A DNA stretch of 64,000 nucleotides from Sipunculus nudus (lineage: Eukaryota; Annelida; Sipuncula; Golfingiida; Sipunculidae). The notes beneath the pieces were generated by a model. The model did no database searches and was not told the origin of the DNA. It saw only the letters and a list, made by a program, of their open reading frames with translations. Shown here one piece after another: positions 12,830 to 25,505 of the stretch; the stretch's first letter is position 1, and every line of letters starts with the position of its first letter. The stretch lies in the NCBI GenBank assembly GCA_026874595.1, contig CM049315.1, forward strand, positions 3,842,664 through 3,906,663, in the 5' to 3' direction. The translations under genes and the position numbers were made by a program.

Positions 12830-13688
12830 GTAAATCAAAGGTGGATTTTATAATCAATTTTAGATCTACTAAAAATATCAAATATGTGTAATGAACATGA
12901 ATTTCCAATTCGTTGTCCAAGTAATTAAGATTTTGTGCCCAACTTATTCAAAGCCTACAAGCCAACATGTGAAATGGAATATACAGCACGTTGTAATTCT
13001 CAACGATAATAAACTTGAACACTATTTGAAAATACTTTTAAAGGATAGGTATGACAAGTCCATACTTGTACAGAGCTAGTGCCAGAACTAAAACTTTTGA
13101 ATTTGAGTACATTTCACACTTGGCAAACAACTACAATGGACAGATACACAATCATATTGTTTACAGAAAGGATAAAATACTCAGGTCTTTACTTAACTCA
13201 TGAACTTCCATGGTGCTTCATCATTTCCAGCCAAGTCCACATTTAACTGACCAATATGCAGTCTCTAGTTTAAAACTAGACAAGCAAATTTGTGGAATTT
13301 ATGTCCCCTGCTTCTGCCTCGTGTTTTTAGCGTCTTGTGATCTTCATGCTTGCCTTCTCAATATGATTTACTTTTTATTTTCCAGTGTGTTTTAGTTTTC
13401 ATTGTCCCCTAAAAATATCTCCACATATCATATTTTTTTGTGAATTGGGAACAAAAGGGAAAATTTTTGTATGTTTTGGAGCTGGTGATAATTAATTTTC
13501 AGACAAACACTTCAAAAAGATTCCCAACCAAAGTTTGCATGAGAGCAATCACTCACTCAAATTTGAATGAACTCAGATAATATTTAGGAAAGTGATCACA
13601 TAGAAACAAAAACCTGATGGACAGAAAAATAGAGGGAAAGACAGACAGACAACCCAAATCAATGGCCCCCGTTCCGTGGAAGTGGGGG
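12830..13688. other. Gene-free stretch, no recognised feature
   Basis: Two chance frames (12891-13079, 13210-13395) show no motif. A short ACAG-type microsatellite lies near 13640. Confidence 0.45.
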
Positions 13689-13689
13689 A

Positions 13690-13865
13690 CAAAAATGGAT
13701 ACTCAACAAGTGACTCAGTGTCTCTGCTAAATAACAGAGGCATGGACTTTATGTGGTGCCACCAGTCTTTGTGTATAAGAAAGCTATTCAGGATGTAAGG
13801 ACATGCAAAATTTCAGGCTGATACATCAAACTACTTCTAGCTTCCCTCTTCTAATCCTGGCATTA
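13690..13865 (+). mobile_element. Degenerate single unit of the HE-B family
   Basis: Contains 'aacaagtgactcagtgt' near 13706 (compare HE-B heads) and one palindrome-type site GTGGTGCCACC at about 13754, followed by 'gtgtataagaaagctattcaggatgta' and 'atgcaaaatttcaggctgat', in the order found in HE-B monomers. It is an old, short remnant. Confidence 0.5.
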
Positions 13866-15076
13866 TGCCAAAGCAATATATAGAAGCCTACAAAATATTG
13901 GCATGTTGCCAAACCTGCTATGCATAGCTGGCATTATGCAAAATCTATAAATATTAATAGAAAAAATCTTTGCCTGTTTCAAAACCTCCAATAGTGCCAG
14001 CATTATTGACGAAGGTTTGGGGTATCGCAAGTCTGTTTGCAGTCACCTGTGTTGCTCATGTGCGTCAAGACTTGCTATGGAAGATCGGTGATTTGATCTT
14101 TTTTTGTTCATGTTAAACAAGTATAATTGATTATTATTATTTAATTTGGTAGTATTTAATGGAGGCTATAAAGAAAAATGAATTTTAATCTTGCTGCTGT
14201 CACTTGTTGTCCATTTGGATTACCCCAATGACAGTTTCTGAGGATATTACGGCAAACGTCCAGGATTTGGATTCTTGTGCAGCCAGTTCAATCTATATTG
14301 ATGTTAACAAAAACATTCTGTATACTTTGTTGATTAAAGTATAAATATATATTCATTGATGTAACAAATGAATATCAAATGCTATTTTACTGCATATCTG
14401 TTATGTATTTGTCCTTTAAAGGCCCCGTAATATCCTTGAGGTACCAGCCCTTCGACGCTGTCTGCATGGAAGATATATACCAGAGACCTTCCATTTCCAA
14501 CTGCGCTGTGCTTGTTGGAAAAAAACACCTAGTTTCAGGATTTAAGTTTCTATTTTAAACTGCAGTTTGAAAAGGGGGAAATACTCTACCATGTCTTTTA
14601 TTCCTTTCATGGATTTTCATTATCCCTGTTGAATGTCTTAGCTATTTAGCAGATAACCATGGATATTTATGCAGATCTAGCACTTGAGTGTCTCTTTGTC
14701 AAAGCTAAGCTGTGAAACATAGTACTATTACCCAGGGCAGTTCTGTGGTGTGTACCTTGTAGAAACCTAATTTTTTTTTATTCCTTTCTTGTTTCTATAT
14801 TTCAGCAGCCACTTGCTTTCACAAAGATAATGTTGTGTATTTCTTATTTAAATTAGGAAATCTTATTGCTATTCCATTAATATTTTTATAGAATATTATC
14901 TAGCATTTATCCATAGGAGGAACATGAAATTAAAACAAGCAGTTTGATAGCTCAAATTATAAGGAATATATTGAAATGTAATTTACATTTAGTAAAACAT
15001 AGCTATCAATATGAATATAAAAGAGGGGAAAATGTTTAAGTAACCCATGTATTTACAGTGTGAAGATATCTCCTAA
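13866..15076. other. Gene-free stretch, no recognised feature
   Basis: AT-rich sequence with no supported exon and no repeat shared with other parts of the window. Confidence 0.45.
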
Positions 15077-16980
15077 ACAAGGGACCTATGGGTCACTGTG
15101 CTCAGCTGACTTTAACCTTGAAGGTAAAAATCTGAAATAATATCAAATGGAGATAAAGTGTAAGAGGAAGAGGTAATAAAGGCCATGGTTGGTTTATATG
15201 ATTGGTTTGTACTGATGAGCAGGAAATTGTTGCAAAAAATATTTTGTGACCTGACCATGTGTTTCCTAATGTTGAAACTAAAGCATGTGAGCAGTTTGTG
15301 AACAAATGATCTGTACTATTACCATGATCATTAGTTGGTTTTTTGATTAACTGTTGACATTTCAGTAGTTTACACATTTGTTCAATCGAATCTATTTTTT
15401 TGTATAATATATATTATTAAATATATATGTATTTTTTTTTTATGAAATGTATACAGTTGAAATAGAGCTAATAAACAACATAAAACAGGGCAAACAAAGC
15501 CTGATCTCAAATTCTGCTGAGGCAGGAAAATAATGAACAAATGTTTGTATTAAATCCTGATTTTTTTATCACATCAATTATTTTCTAATTTAAGTTTATA
15601 TTTCCATACATTTCCAATTTAACATATATATCTGAATATAAAAGTTGATTCATAATTCTCAATTGCATCATCATAAATCTCAATCTTGTCAGATAACACC
15701 ACATCATGCATACAAATGTTTATTTATTTTTTACCACAAAAATATATCTTTTAAATCTGCAAAACAATAAATATCTAAAAATAATACTTGATTCAGATTT
15801 CACAATTTTTAATTGTGTCTTTATTTATCCATAATGTGCTTCATATTTTATAATAAATTAAGCATACTGATGGGTTCAATTATATTTGTTAAAATTATTT
15901 AAAAGAAATTTGATTTCTTTAAAAATGTTACATTACACAACATTGCATCTTCTTGATTACACCTTGAATTATTTTTTCAAGGAAAGTTTTTGCATATCGG
16001 AGTGGAAACAGCATTACAATTAAGGAGATACAGTGAAAACAATAACAATTAGTGCATAACACTTGGTGGGTTGGGTTTGTGGGGGGGGGGGGGGGTGTGA
16101 TTGGGGTGGTGATATGAGAATAACTGTACACCTGTCACAGCAGGGGATCTCCCCCAGTGACTGTAACAAATCAGAAACCCTGGCATAGCTGACTTCCAGT
16201 GATCTGGAGTGGGACCCTGCATCTGTAATCAAAGCAAGTGACTACAGAAAAAAAAAAATCAATAACTAGCTTAATTTTCAAGCTTTTATTTTCAAATTTC
16301 AGATTTAGACAAACTTAATATTTATGTTTACATGCTGTGAAAATTAAATCAATGGTGCTTACAGGTAAAAAAAGTGCCATGGTCAAAGTTGGGCAAAAAT
16401 TAAGGTACTGATTTTTTTTTATGCTAATAACTTAAAAAATTTACAAAATTCAGATCTAATTTTCGGTAAACAATTGAATCTTAATTAAAGTTAGTTATAT
16501 ACTTGAGAAAATAGACTCTAGTTTCAAAATTTTTCATGTTAAGTGAGTTATTATTTTTCCTGATTTTTTACAAAGTCCATTATGTTTGGGCCCATAACTT
16601 AAAGAATTTATAGTTTGCAGACTTAATTTCTTGCATGTACATAGGAACAATATAGAGGAATATTTATGGTAAATATGAGGAAAAACAGATGAGTGGTTTT
16701 GATATTAGGCAGTCCTGAAGTGTGAAAATAGGATTTTAATAAAAAATTGAGGTTTTTCCTTAATTTCTCATAGGAACAAAGTCGCAAAGACCCAGTTTTC
16801 GGCTTGGTAGGAGATCTTGGGGACATCTAACATTATGCTGAATTTTGGATTCCTAGGTCTTACGGTTTCAAAACGTGCCACATCTACGGACGGACGGACG
16901 GACGGACGGACAGACGGACGGACGACGGACAATAGACCACGACTATAGCTCAGATGACTTATAGTCAGCTGAGCTAAAAA
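15077..16980 (+). mobile_element. Probable complete HE-A element, head to tail
   Basis: The head at 15077-15110 reads ACAAGGGACC-TATGGGTCAC followed by GCTCAGCTGAC. The tail has a (GGAC)n array at 16889-16925 and a hairpin at 16948-16974 ending GTCAGCTGAGC-TAAAAA. The word in the head is the reverse complement of the word at the very end, so an inverted repeat sits about 24 bp inside the 5' end but at the 3' terminus. The region 16260-16980 is nearly identical to 1-645. A poly-G run lies at 16081-16095. No protein is encoded. Whether head and tail belong to one insertion is an inference from order and orientation. Confidence 0.6.
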
Positions 16981-16989
16981 GTCACAAGT

Positions 16990-18240
16990 CAAAGAAAGAT
17001 TTATTATTATTACCAGTAGTCATCTTGTTCAGCCATCTGCTCTGATGAAGACAACCACAGTGTTATTGAGGCAATGGTCATGGCAACCACCTGGTTGAGC
17101 GAGATTCCCATGGTATATCCTATGTGAAGTAATGACAGAGCCACAGTAACAGAATAGTCAGCTTTAACCCACAGTTTTAAGTGTCATACTGCTGTTGGAG
17201 GAAAACCACCTTTTCAAGTAACAACAATCTCACCAGCAATCTTCCAGATTTTACTACCAGACCCTCCATCCATTGTTGTCATGGCAACACATCCATAATT
17301 ACCAGGACACTGCCAGCCCATTTAATGGCAGAACTCCCTTTGCTTCTTACTGGTTGCCTTGGAGCATTATATCCAAAAGTTGTGATAATAACCCAGCAAA
17401 CAAGCTAACAAATATTGGCAGAATACAGAATACAAGCGACTGCCAGACAAGATTCAGATGATGGTCACTATGGGTGATGCCTTCAATAGAAGCCATATCA
17501 GCCAGTCAATACAGCTGCAGCTTAAAGATGATGCTTCTTGCTTAGACCAGTCAGGGAACAAGTGTGTGGAGGCAGGAAGAAATGTTATAATCCAACTATC
17601 AAAACCTGACTCTTCTCAGTGGCAATTCAGCATTTTAACTGTCTCAGAGCTTAGAGCTGCAACAACCATGAGAGAGACATGCAACTGCAAGAACTGAGAC
17701 CTGTAAGTAAGAGAATCTGAGCAGCAACTATAAGAATTATGAACTGCAAATGCAAAAACTACAACTGTTTGAAGTAATTCCAAAATTAGAGATAAAACTG
17801 GCAGAAGCTGAGATTTTGAGGTGAAATTGACATATTTCACATATTAAGTGACAGAGATGTAACAAGAGCTGAAACAGTCAAAATGTAAGGGTTATAACAG
17901 ACATAAACTGGGAAAGTGATCAACCTCTATTATAAGCTGAAACTTAATGAAAACAAGACCTAGATAATTACAAAGAATGAGAGCTGTACTTCCAGGGAAA
18001 TGTGAACTAAAACTGCTAAGTATGGGTGATGCTCTGTCAGAAAGTGAGAACTAGATTGTTAGAATAATAGAGCTGCACTGCCAGAGAGTGAAAGCTTAAA
18101 CAGATTGAAATTGAGAAATGAGAGCTGCAAGATACCTCTGCTGATGAACTTTTTTCACAAAATAACACTTTTTAGCCACATGAATATAAACTTTATTTAT
18201 TTTACATGGATTGTACAACTAGTTATAATAACTAATACGA
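16990..18240. other. Gene-free stretch with small open frames
   Basis: Frames at 17181-17408, 17273-17461 and 17458-17697 overlap in different phases and show no domain. The region 17480-18100 is purine-rich with recurring 'gagctg' and 'aactg' words but no defined repeat. I cannot support a gene. Confidence 0.4.
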
Positions 18241-18315
18241 GGCACTCTCCGGGAATCGAACCCGGGTCGCCAGCGGAGAAGGCTGAGCGTTTTACCACTC
18301 AGCTGTCATGAAGCC
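18241..18315 (-). tRNA. tRNA-like sequence, probably a pseudogene or SINE head
   Basis: On the minus strand a 75-nt tRNA-like sequence is visible. The T arm is intact (stem CCGGG/CCCGG, loop TTCGATT, matching a B box). The D-arm region GAGTGGTAAAACGC resembles an A box. The anticodon arm has a 5-bp stem and the 7-nt loop CTTCTCC, giving anticodon UCU (Arg) if functional. The acceptor stem pairs only at its outermost GGC/GCC, base 37 is C instead of a purine, and no T-run terminator follows closely. It is best read as a decayed tRNA or tRNA-derived SINE head. Confidence 0.5.
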
Positions 18316-18993
18316 ACATGAAGGGCTACAAGCCTACAATATCCACAGTAACTTAACAGAAAATAAGAAGCAAAATTGTCAAAATTACATTCCTAAGCAT
18401 TTTACTGGTGGCATATCATGGTTTTACCAGACTCTGTAAGTGTCATCCAGTCTAACTGATTGACAATGCATGAAATGATTTGAGAGTCCACACCAGCAAT
18501 AACAGATCTAGATAACATTCTACTGAACAAGTTTTTCAACATTTCACTTATGCAAACTAACTAAGGTTATTGTGCAGCAAAATTATTTCTGCTAAAATCA
18601 ATTAAGGTCTGCATTGAGTGAAATGGTTAAAAGTCTAGATGTGCCTGAATGACATGAATGTCCCCAAACATAGCCAACCACACATTGAAATAGCTTAATA
18701 TCCATAGGCAGAGGAAAATGAAGTATGTAAGTGCATTATACATGGAAGTTGTCATATCATCATAAACAGTTTGCCCAAGTCAAAATGTGAATGTGATTTA
18801 GCTAGGACAGGTCATCCTTAAACCATAAGAGTGAATATAAGGGACTCAATATCTGCAGGGACTGCATAAAAAAGGTGTATACAAGTGCATTTTTCCCAAA
18901 ATTTTCTACTTTTATGAAATTTTCTAAGTTTGGTAGCAGTCATACTATGAGACATAGGTCAGCTAGAATGTAAAACCAACAAGATAATGATGT
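18316..18993. other. Gene-free stretch, no recognised feature
   Basis: AT-rich flank between the tRNA-like sequence and the 24-bp array. I see nothing recognisable. Confidence 0.45.
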
Positions 18994-20312
18994 ACCAGGC
19001 ACCCAGTAAGCATCCTGGCCAGGTAACCAGTACGCATCCTCACCAGGTACCCAGTACGCATCCTCACCAGGTACCCAGTAAGCATCCTCACCAGGTACCC
19101 AGTACGCATCCTCACCAGGTACCCAGTATGCATCCTCACCAGGTACCCAGTAAGCATCCTCACCAGGTCCCCAGTACGCATCCTCACCAGGTACACAGTA
19201 AGCATCCTCACCAGGTACACAGTAAGCATCCTCACCAGGCACCCAGTACGCATCCTCACCAGGTACCCAGTATGCATCCTCACCAGGTACCCAGTAAGCA
19301 TCCTCACCAGGTACCCAGTAAGCATCCTCACCAGGTACACAGTAAGCATCCTCACCAAGTACCAAGTAAGCATCCTCACCAGGTACCCAGTAAGCATCCT
19401 CACCAGGCACCCAGTAAGCATCCTCACAGGCACCCAGTAAGCATCCTCACCAGGCACCCAGCAAGCATCCTCACAGGCACCCAGTAAGCATCCTCACCAG
19501 CCAGGTACCCAGTAGGCATCCTCACCAGGTACACAGTACGCATCCTCACCAGGCACCCAGTAAGCATCCTCAAAAGGTACCCAGTACGCATCCTAACCAG
19601 GTACCCAGTAAGCATCCTCACCAGGTACACAGTAAGCATCCTCACCAAGTACCAAGTAAGCATCCTCACCAGGTACCCAGTAAGCATCCTCACCAGGCAC
19701 CCAGTAAGCATCCTCACAGGCACCCAGTAAGCATCCTCACCAGGCACCCAGCAAGCATCCTCACAGGCACCCAGTAAGCATCCTCACCAGCCAGGTACCC
19801 AGTAGGCATCCTCACCAGGTACACAGTACGCATCCTCACCAGGCACCCAGTAAGCATCCTCACCAGGTACCCAGTAGGCATCCTCACCAGGTACCCAGTA
19901 AGCATCCTCACCAGGCACCCAGTAAGCATCCTCACCAGGTACCCAGTACGCATCCTCACCAGGTACCCAGTAAGCATCCCCACCAGGTACCCAGTAAGCA
20001 TCCTCACCAGGCACCCAGTAAGCATCCTCACCAGGTACCCAGTAAGCATCCCCACCAGGTACCCAGTAAGCATCCTCACCAGGCACCCAGTAAGCATCCT
20101 CACCAGGTACCCAGTAGGCATCCTCACCAGGTACCCAGTAAGCATCCTCACCAGACACACAGTAAGCATCCTCACCAGGTACCCAGTACGCATCCTCAAC
20201 AGGTACCCAGCAAGCATCCTCACCAGGTACCCAGTAAGCATCCTCACCAGGTACCCAGTAGGCATCCTCACCAGACACACAGTAAGCATCCTCACCAGGC
20301 ACCCAGTAAGCA
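18994..20312. repeat. 24-bp minisatellite, about 55 copies
   Basis: Units of 24 bp built on AGCATCCTCACC and AGGTACCCAGTA, so a GGTACC site recurs in most units. Because 24 is a multiple of 3 and the unit lacks stops, several frames stay open on both strands. The minus strand reads VPGEDAYW repeats or RMLTGYLV repeats, and the plus strand reads QVPSKHPH repeats. A stretch of about 19391-19590 recurs at about 19681-19880, offset 290 bp, which is not a multiple of 24 and so breaks the frame. I find no start context, splice signals or partner exon, so I treat it as non-coding. Confidence 0.95.
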
Positions 20313-21081
20313 TAAACCTGCATGGATCCTGTACTTATCACTTCAGTTTAAGGTTACCACTGTCATAGCCATTAAGCAGGCTGGCCTCAAAAGGGAACAA
20401 CAATTTAACATCGATCAGAAATTCAATATAACTGTTTTGGTGCAGGCCTGAAAAACTTGGCAACCACTGAACTTGAACAAACAGGTGACTCATAATCAGT
20501 AAAATATCAATGTTTGCAATAAATTCAAAACATTTTGAAGAAAATGATGACATTTTGGTAGCATCATATAGATCTATGGATGGGTAATAACATTCATGGT
20601 TTACTAAAATATAAAAGAGAATGTTGTGAAAAGTGAAAGTAAAGTCAAATTTTGAACACCTTGTCTAAACAAGTGTAATATGACACTAAAGCACCGCAAT
20701 ATTCTATCTATTTTATACATATATGCCAGGTGGAAGAGATATACTTTTAGTTAAGCTGTTGGTTTCTCTGTAATCAACTTCACTTGTACAGAAATGATAA
20801 AATTTTGATGAAATTTGTGGAGAGTTAAGGCCAAGGAATAATCCATCTAATACTCGAGATAATCTGAAACACCACACGTCTTTGTCTATAGGTTTCCTTA
20901 AAAGTCATGATGAGGCTAGGACAACTGACCATATGTTCTCCATTAATTAATAAAACATGAAACTTTTTAAGTTTAAATTTCTGAGCAGAGTAAAAGTTTC
21001 CACCATCTTTGATGTGGATTATGTTACCTTGGTAATATAAGCCACCTTTTTCATGCAAGCAGATCTAACCTGTGATGCAGC
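20313..21081. other. Gene-free stretch, no recognised feature
   Basis: Spacer between two arrays with no supported feature. Confidence 0.45.
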
Positions 21082-21427
21082 CATGTAGTTGGTGAATGGG
21101 GATACATGTTTCTCTCTATAGATGAGGGATGCACTTACACATCTGGTGACCATGTAGTTGGTGAATGGGGATACATGTTTCCCTCTATAGATGAGGGATG
21201 CACTTACACATCTGGTGACCATGTAGTTGGTGAATGGGGATACATGTTTCCCTCTATAGATGAGGGATGCACTTACACATCTGGTGACCATGTAGTTGGT
21301 GAATGGGGATACATGTTTCCCTCTATAGATGAGGGATGCACTTACACATCTGGTGACCATGTAGTTGGTGAATGGGGATACATGTTTCTCTCTATAGATG
21401 AGGGATGCACTTACACATCTGGTGACC
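21082..21427. repeat. 69-bp minisatellite, 5 copies
   Basis: Five nearly identical 69-bp units, each containing 'catgtagttggtgaatgggg', 'atacatgttt' and 'tctatagatgagggatgcac'. Differences are limited to single bases, so expansion is recent. 69 is 23 codons, which keeps frames open on both strands (for example a 23-residue repeat with SIDEGCTYTSGDHVVGEW on the plus strand). There is no evidence for translation. Confidence 0.97.
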
Positions 21428-21429
21428 TA

Positions 21430-22544
21430 GAATGTTGGCAGACTGAGATATATTTGCAGGTCTCTGAGAGCATGATTATAATATTTAAATCCTTGACACT
21501 ACGTAAATGGTAAACAACAAGCTCCTGCAGGGCATGAGAGGGCAACAGGGCAACAAATCTAAGCTTGCATGGCATTTAACTGAAATATTCCTGAGCACTA
21601 ATTAGTTCTACAATTAAATACATAATCATGATCAAATCAAAAGTCACATATCATTAAACAGAGATATTGAACTAATAAGGTCCTCCTCATTTCATGAACA
21701 CAATATTCACTGATTTTCTGTATGAAGAAAATTATGTCACTGTTCAAGGGAGCTGAAGATAGCCAATTAAACTGAACCAAAGCTCCCTTAAAGCTGAGAA
21801 TGTACACTGCCAAGTGCTATTTTTAAATCTTTATGTGAAATTATAATTTTTCACCAGTGGCCCACATTAGATTAATTATGAATACAGAAAAATTGATTGA
21901 TTCACAATTAATGACTGTAATTATCAGATTATAATTGAATTAAACTATCTACCCCAAGAACACTTTAAAGTTTAAATGTTTCTTGATTATTTAAAGAGAA
22001 ATGGCATGAAAGATTAAACCATGAAAGCACCTGTGAGGGAAATTTGAAAAGAAATGGGGCTGGATTAAACAGAGATGGCATCTGTTTGGAAAGTTATCTT
22101 TTGGTATCACCTGTTTGTAGATTTGTCATCTTTTCCCTTTTGCATCATAATTTTCTTAAGAAGTCAAAATATCATCATAAATCACTCAAACAAGCCTCCT
22201 TATCTGCCTTATTATCATCAGCAAGTAATTAAGAGGGAAAAAAATTCATGTTGCCTGAAGCAAAACTACTAAAATATCATTTTTGACCAATGGGAAAGGA
22301 AAACTGATTATTGTTGTGAAATACAAAAAAGAAATGGTAAACTTGAGTGACTATTTTCAATGAAGATTATCCCTGCTGGATTAACATTACAATAATCCAG
22401 ACCCTGACTGATGGTTCATCACCACTTTCACTGCTTCAGAAAACAAAACATGAATATACTTCTTATAATGTTCCTTGAATTTGAGAGCAAAGGTCAGGGT
22501 CACAGCACCAGGAAACCCTGAAATGTCAGAATAATGTTATAATG
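21430..22544. other. Gene-free stretch, no recognised feature
   Basis: AT-rich. Frames at 22044-22232 and 22075-22272 are short, overlapping and without motifs. Confidence 0.45.
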
Positions 22545-23095
22545 AAGATACATGGCAGTTTGTCACAGCTATCCAACAAGTATAACATGTAAGCTCTCCA
22601 ACTTAAGGCCAAAGTGTTGTGAAATTTTCAACAATTCAATGACTGTTGAGTTTTGTTTTTCTATAAAACATTAAATATTTAAGCAATAACCTGTTGCCTG
22701 GAGTTTGACTGATCAACAACAAGAGTTTGTTTTCTGCTTCATTTCTCGTGTATACAACAAATTTTTTGTAATAGTCACAATCACATGGTGCCACAGAGGA
22801 ATGACACAAAATCTCTTGTAATAAAAACTGACTGGTTTAAATAATTTACCGAGAAAAGGATGCAAAACAAATAGCTAATACCTAAAACAGCTAGGTCAAT
22901 ACAACTATAGTTAACAAAAATACTGGCTTTGAGGAAGAAATGAGAGTTTTATTGATGACACTAAGAAATCCCCTTTTGCATTTAGAATAATTCATGAAAA
23001 GTCTACAGCTTTAACTACCACTCATATTTCTTGGATGGTAATTACTCTGTAACTACATTGATTCCTGCTGGCCAGATATGTATATGTCTCAAAGC

Positions 23096-24260
23096 AGATC
23101 TAGACCAAATCCAAATCAGGACTAAGGCTGGACCAAATTCCGTTCAGGATCTGGTCTGGCCTAAATCCCGATCTTCAAATAATAACACAAGAGAATGACC
23201 TACTGTCTTATCAGTTGAAAGTTATGACTACCCACACCCCTGATCCAGCTCATAACTGTCTCTACTTGCTAACTTCATGTCCACAAGGCTCTTCAATTAT
23301 CAAATCAATGTAAAATTGTCAATTTTTATATCATGTATTTGTTTATTTTAGATACAAAATTTATTTATTTTGAATTATACATACATGATGCATGTAGGTT
23401 ATACAAAGTATTCTTTTATTCCAATAATTAATTAATGTCATGATCATTCCTACTAATATTCACTTGTTCATCTAACTTAATGTATTGAAGTTTGGCATGG
23501 CATAAAAAATATGTCATGACGAAAATTAGATTTAGGTTTATGAGTAGTCTGAACTAAGATGCATTTTCCTTGATTTAATGAGACTGTGCTGAAGGTTATT
23601 TATAGTACTGTCAACTCAGTCTGAATCAGGATTTAGGCTGGACCAGTCTGAATCAGGATTTAGGCTGGACCAGTCTGAATAAGGATTTAGGCTGGACCAG
23701 TCTGAATCAGGATTTAGGCTGGACCAATCTGAATCAGGATTTAGGCTGGACCAGTCTGAATCAGGATTTAGGCTGGACCAGTCTGAATCAGGATTTAGGC
23801 TGGACCAGTCTGAATCAGGATTTAGGCTGGACCAGTCTGAATCAGGATTTAGGCTGGACCAGTCTGAATCAGGATTTAGGCTGGACCAGTCTGAATCAGG
23901 ATTTAGGCTGGACCAATCTGAATCAGGATTTAGGCTGGACCAGTCTGAATCAGGATTTAGGCTGGACCAGTCTGAATCAGGATTTAGGCTGGACCAGTCT
24001 GAATCAGGATTTAGGCTGGACCAGTCTGAATCAGGATTTAGGCTGGACCAGTCTGAATCAGGATTTAGGCTGGACAAGTCTGAATCAGGATTTAGGCTGG
24101 ACCAGTCTGAATCAGGATTTAGGCTGGACCAGATCCTGATCTGGACCAGTGGTCAGAATCCCGATCTGGATTTAGTCTGGATCACTAATGAATTTGTCCA
24201 GATCAAAAGGTGACTGGTCCAGCCACAATCCTGATCTGAGTTTAGGCCAACTATCTCAAA
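23096..24260. mobile_element. Insert with palindromic 'CTGGACCAG' termini around a 27-bp array
   Basis: The left flank (23096-23172: 'atcaggactaaggctggacc' then 'caggatctggtctgg') is repeated inverted in the right flank (about 24140-24250: 'ggtccagccacaatcctgatct' preceded by 'gtccagatcaaaaggtgac'). The array lies between. The same vocabulary forms the termini of the element at 57698-59313. This suggests an insertion of a related family into copy A of the duplication; boundaries are approximate. Confidence 0.45.
23618..24135. repeat. 27-bp minisatellite, about 19 copies
   Basis: Units of 27 bp built on AATCAGGATTTAGGCTGGAC followed by CAGTCTG. Units are almost identical. 27 bp equals nine codons, so the minus strand at 23616-24077 reads an uninterrupted SSLNPDSDW repeat. 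I regard the frame as a by-product of the period. Confidence 0.97.
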
Positions 24261-25239
24261 AAAGACAGCACATAAGATTCTCTAAGGAATACCTAAAATA
24301 TTGTTAAATACTAAACAATTAAAAGCTCTGTGATCATTTACCACTCTATAACAGATCCACAGCAAGGAAAAGCATCACAATTAATGGTAGCACTTTTTAT
24401 TAAACATAACTCCTCTTTTGGATCCATCTGTCTTTATTATTCACAATGACAGGCACTATTTAATCATGGTCTTTATGTTAAAATTTGATTAGTCCCCTCA
24501 ATCTCTATCTCCTTGAAAGAAAGTGAAAAAACAAACCGAAAAATAGAAAATAATATATCTGTAAAGATCAATAAACCTGTAAAGACTGACAAAGGAGACT
24601 TTAATGCCAGCAGGAATAAATCTAACAAACATGCCAGGCAGGAGATTTAAAAATATGCCGAGTCATTATGGCTTAATTTTCATACCCTCTTGGCTGGTTA
24701 TTTGATGTGCTTGAAGTGCTGAAATATTAGAAAAGAGTAAAGAGTTTAGTTTTTCTCTCCTGGAGGTCTTTCCATAAAGCTGTAATAATATATTATGTTG
24801 GGATGAAACCAGAATGGCTTTGTTTTTTGTAGCCACAAAAACAGATATACATGTCCCTCTGATGGGCCCCATCTAAAAGTTAATGATAAAATGTAGCCCC
24901 TAAAATGTTATAGCATTTACAGACATCATTTATTTCCAAATATTTTGAAAATCAAGGTCACCATTTTTTTAATTACTCATAGAACCTTTTTTGAAACAAC
25001 TGATGTATCAGTTTTGAGGGGTATTACCTTAAATGAAGATATGTGGCAGTTTGTCACAGCTATCCACCTAATATAAGATATATATATGCTCTCCATTTGA
25101 AGGCCAAAGTGTTGTGAAATAATCAACAACAAAAATGCCATAGAATTTTGCGTTTCAATAAATGAACAAATGTTTTAACAAAAATCTGTTGCCTGGAGTT
25201 TGAATGATGAACAACAAGAGTCTGTAACCTGCTTCATGT

Positions 25240-25505
25240 CCTGGGTATACAACTGTTTGATATGTCTGCCTGGGTATACAACTGTTTGATATGTCTGCCT
25301 GAGTATACAACTGTTTGATATGTCTACCTGGGTATACAACTGTTTGATATGTCTACCTGGGTATACAACTGTTTGATATGTCTACCTGGGTATACAACTG
25401 TTTGATATGTCTGCCTGGGTATACAACTGTTTGATATGTCTGCCTGGGTATACAACTGTTTGATATGTCTGCCTGGGTATACAACTGTTTGATATGTCTG
25501 CCTGG
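25240..25505. repeat. 29-bp minisatellite, 9 copies
   Basis: Nine units of 29 bp containing 'gggtatacaactgtttgata' and 'tgtctgcct' with only A/G variation. The homologous point in copy A holds one unit-like sequence ('cgtgtatacaacaaatttt'). Confidence 0.97.

Larger units (their letters stand above)
22545..25030 (+). repeat. Segmental tandem duplication, copy A
   Basis: The left flank block 22550-23085 matches 25037-25845, and the right block of about 24380-25020 matches about 26790-27335, in the same order and orientation. Shared words include 'tggcagtttgtcacagctatcc', 'aggccaaagtgttgtgaaat', 'cacatggtgccacagaggaatgaca', 'gtagcactttttattaaac' and 'gatgggccccatct'. Between the blocks copy A holds a 27-bp array and its flanks (about 23095-24360), absent from copy B. 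No coding function is seen. Confidence 0.85.

Noticed and set aside
17181-17840. Cluster of four small frames suggesting a gene
   Set aside because: Different phases and strands, no shared splice logic, no domain, no similarity I recognise.
21019-21513. Open frames over the 69-bp array on both strands
   Set aside because: The period is a multiple of 3 and five near-identical units explain both frames.
23616-24077. Open frame of SSLNPDSDW repeats
   Set aside because: Direct translation of the 27-bp array; units are identical at all codon positions and no flanking exon is seen.
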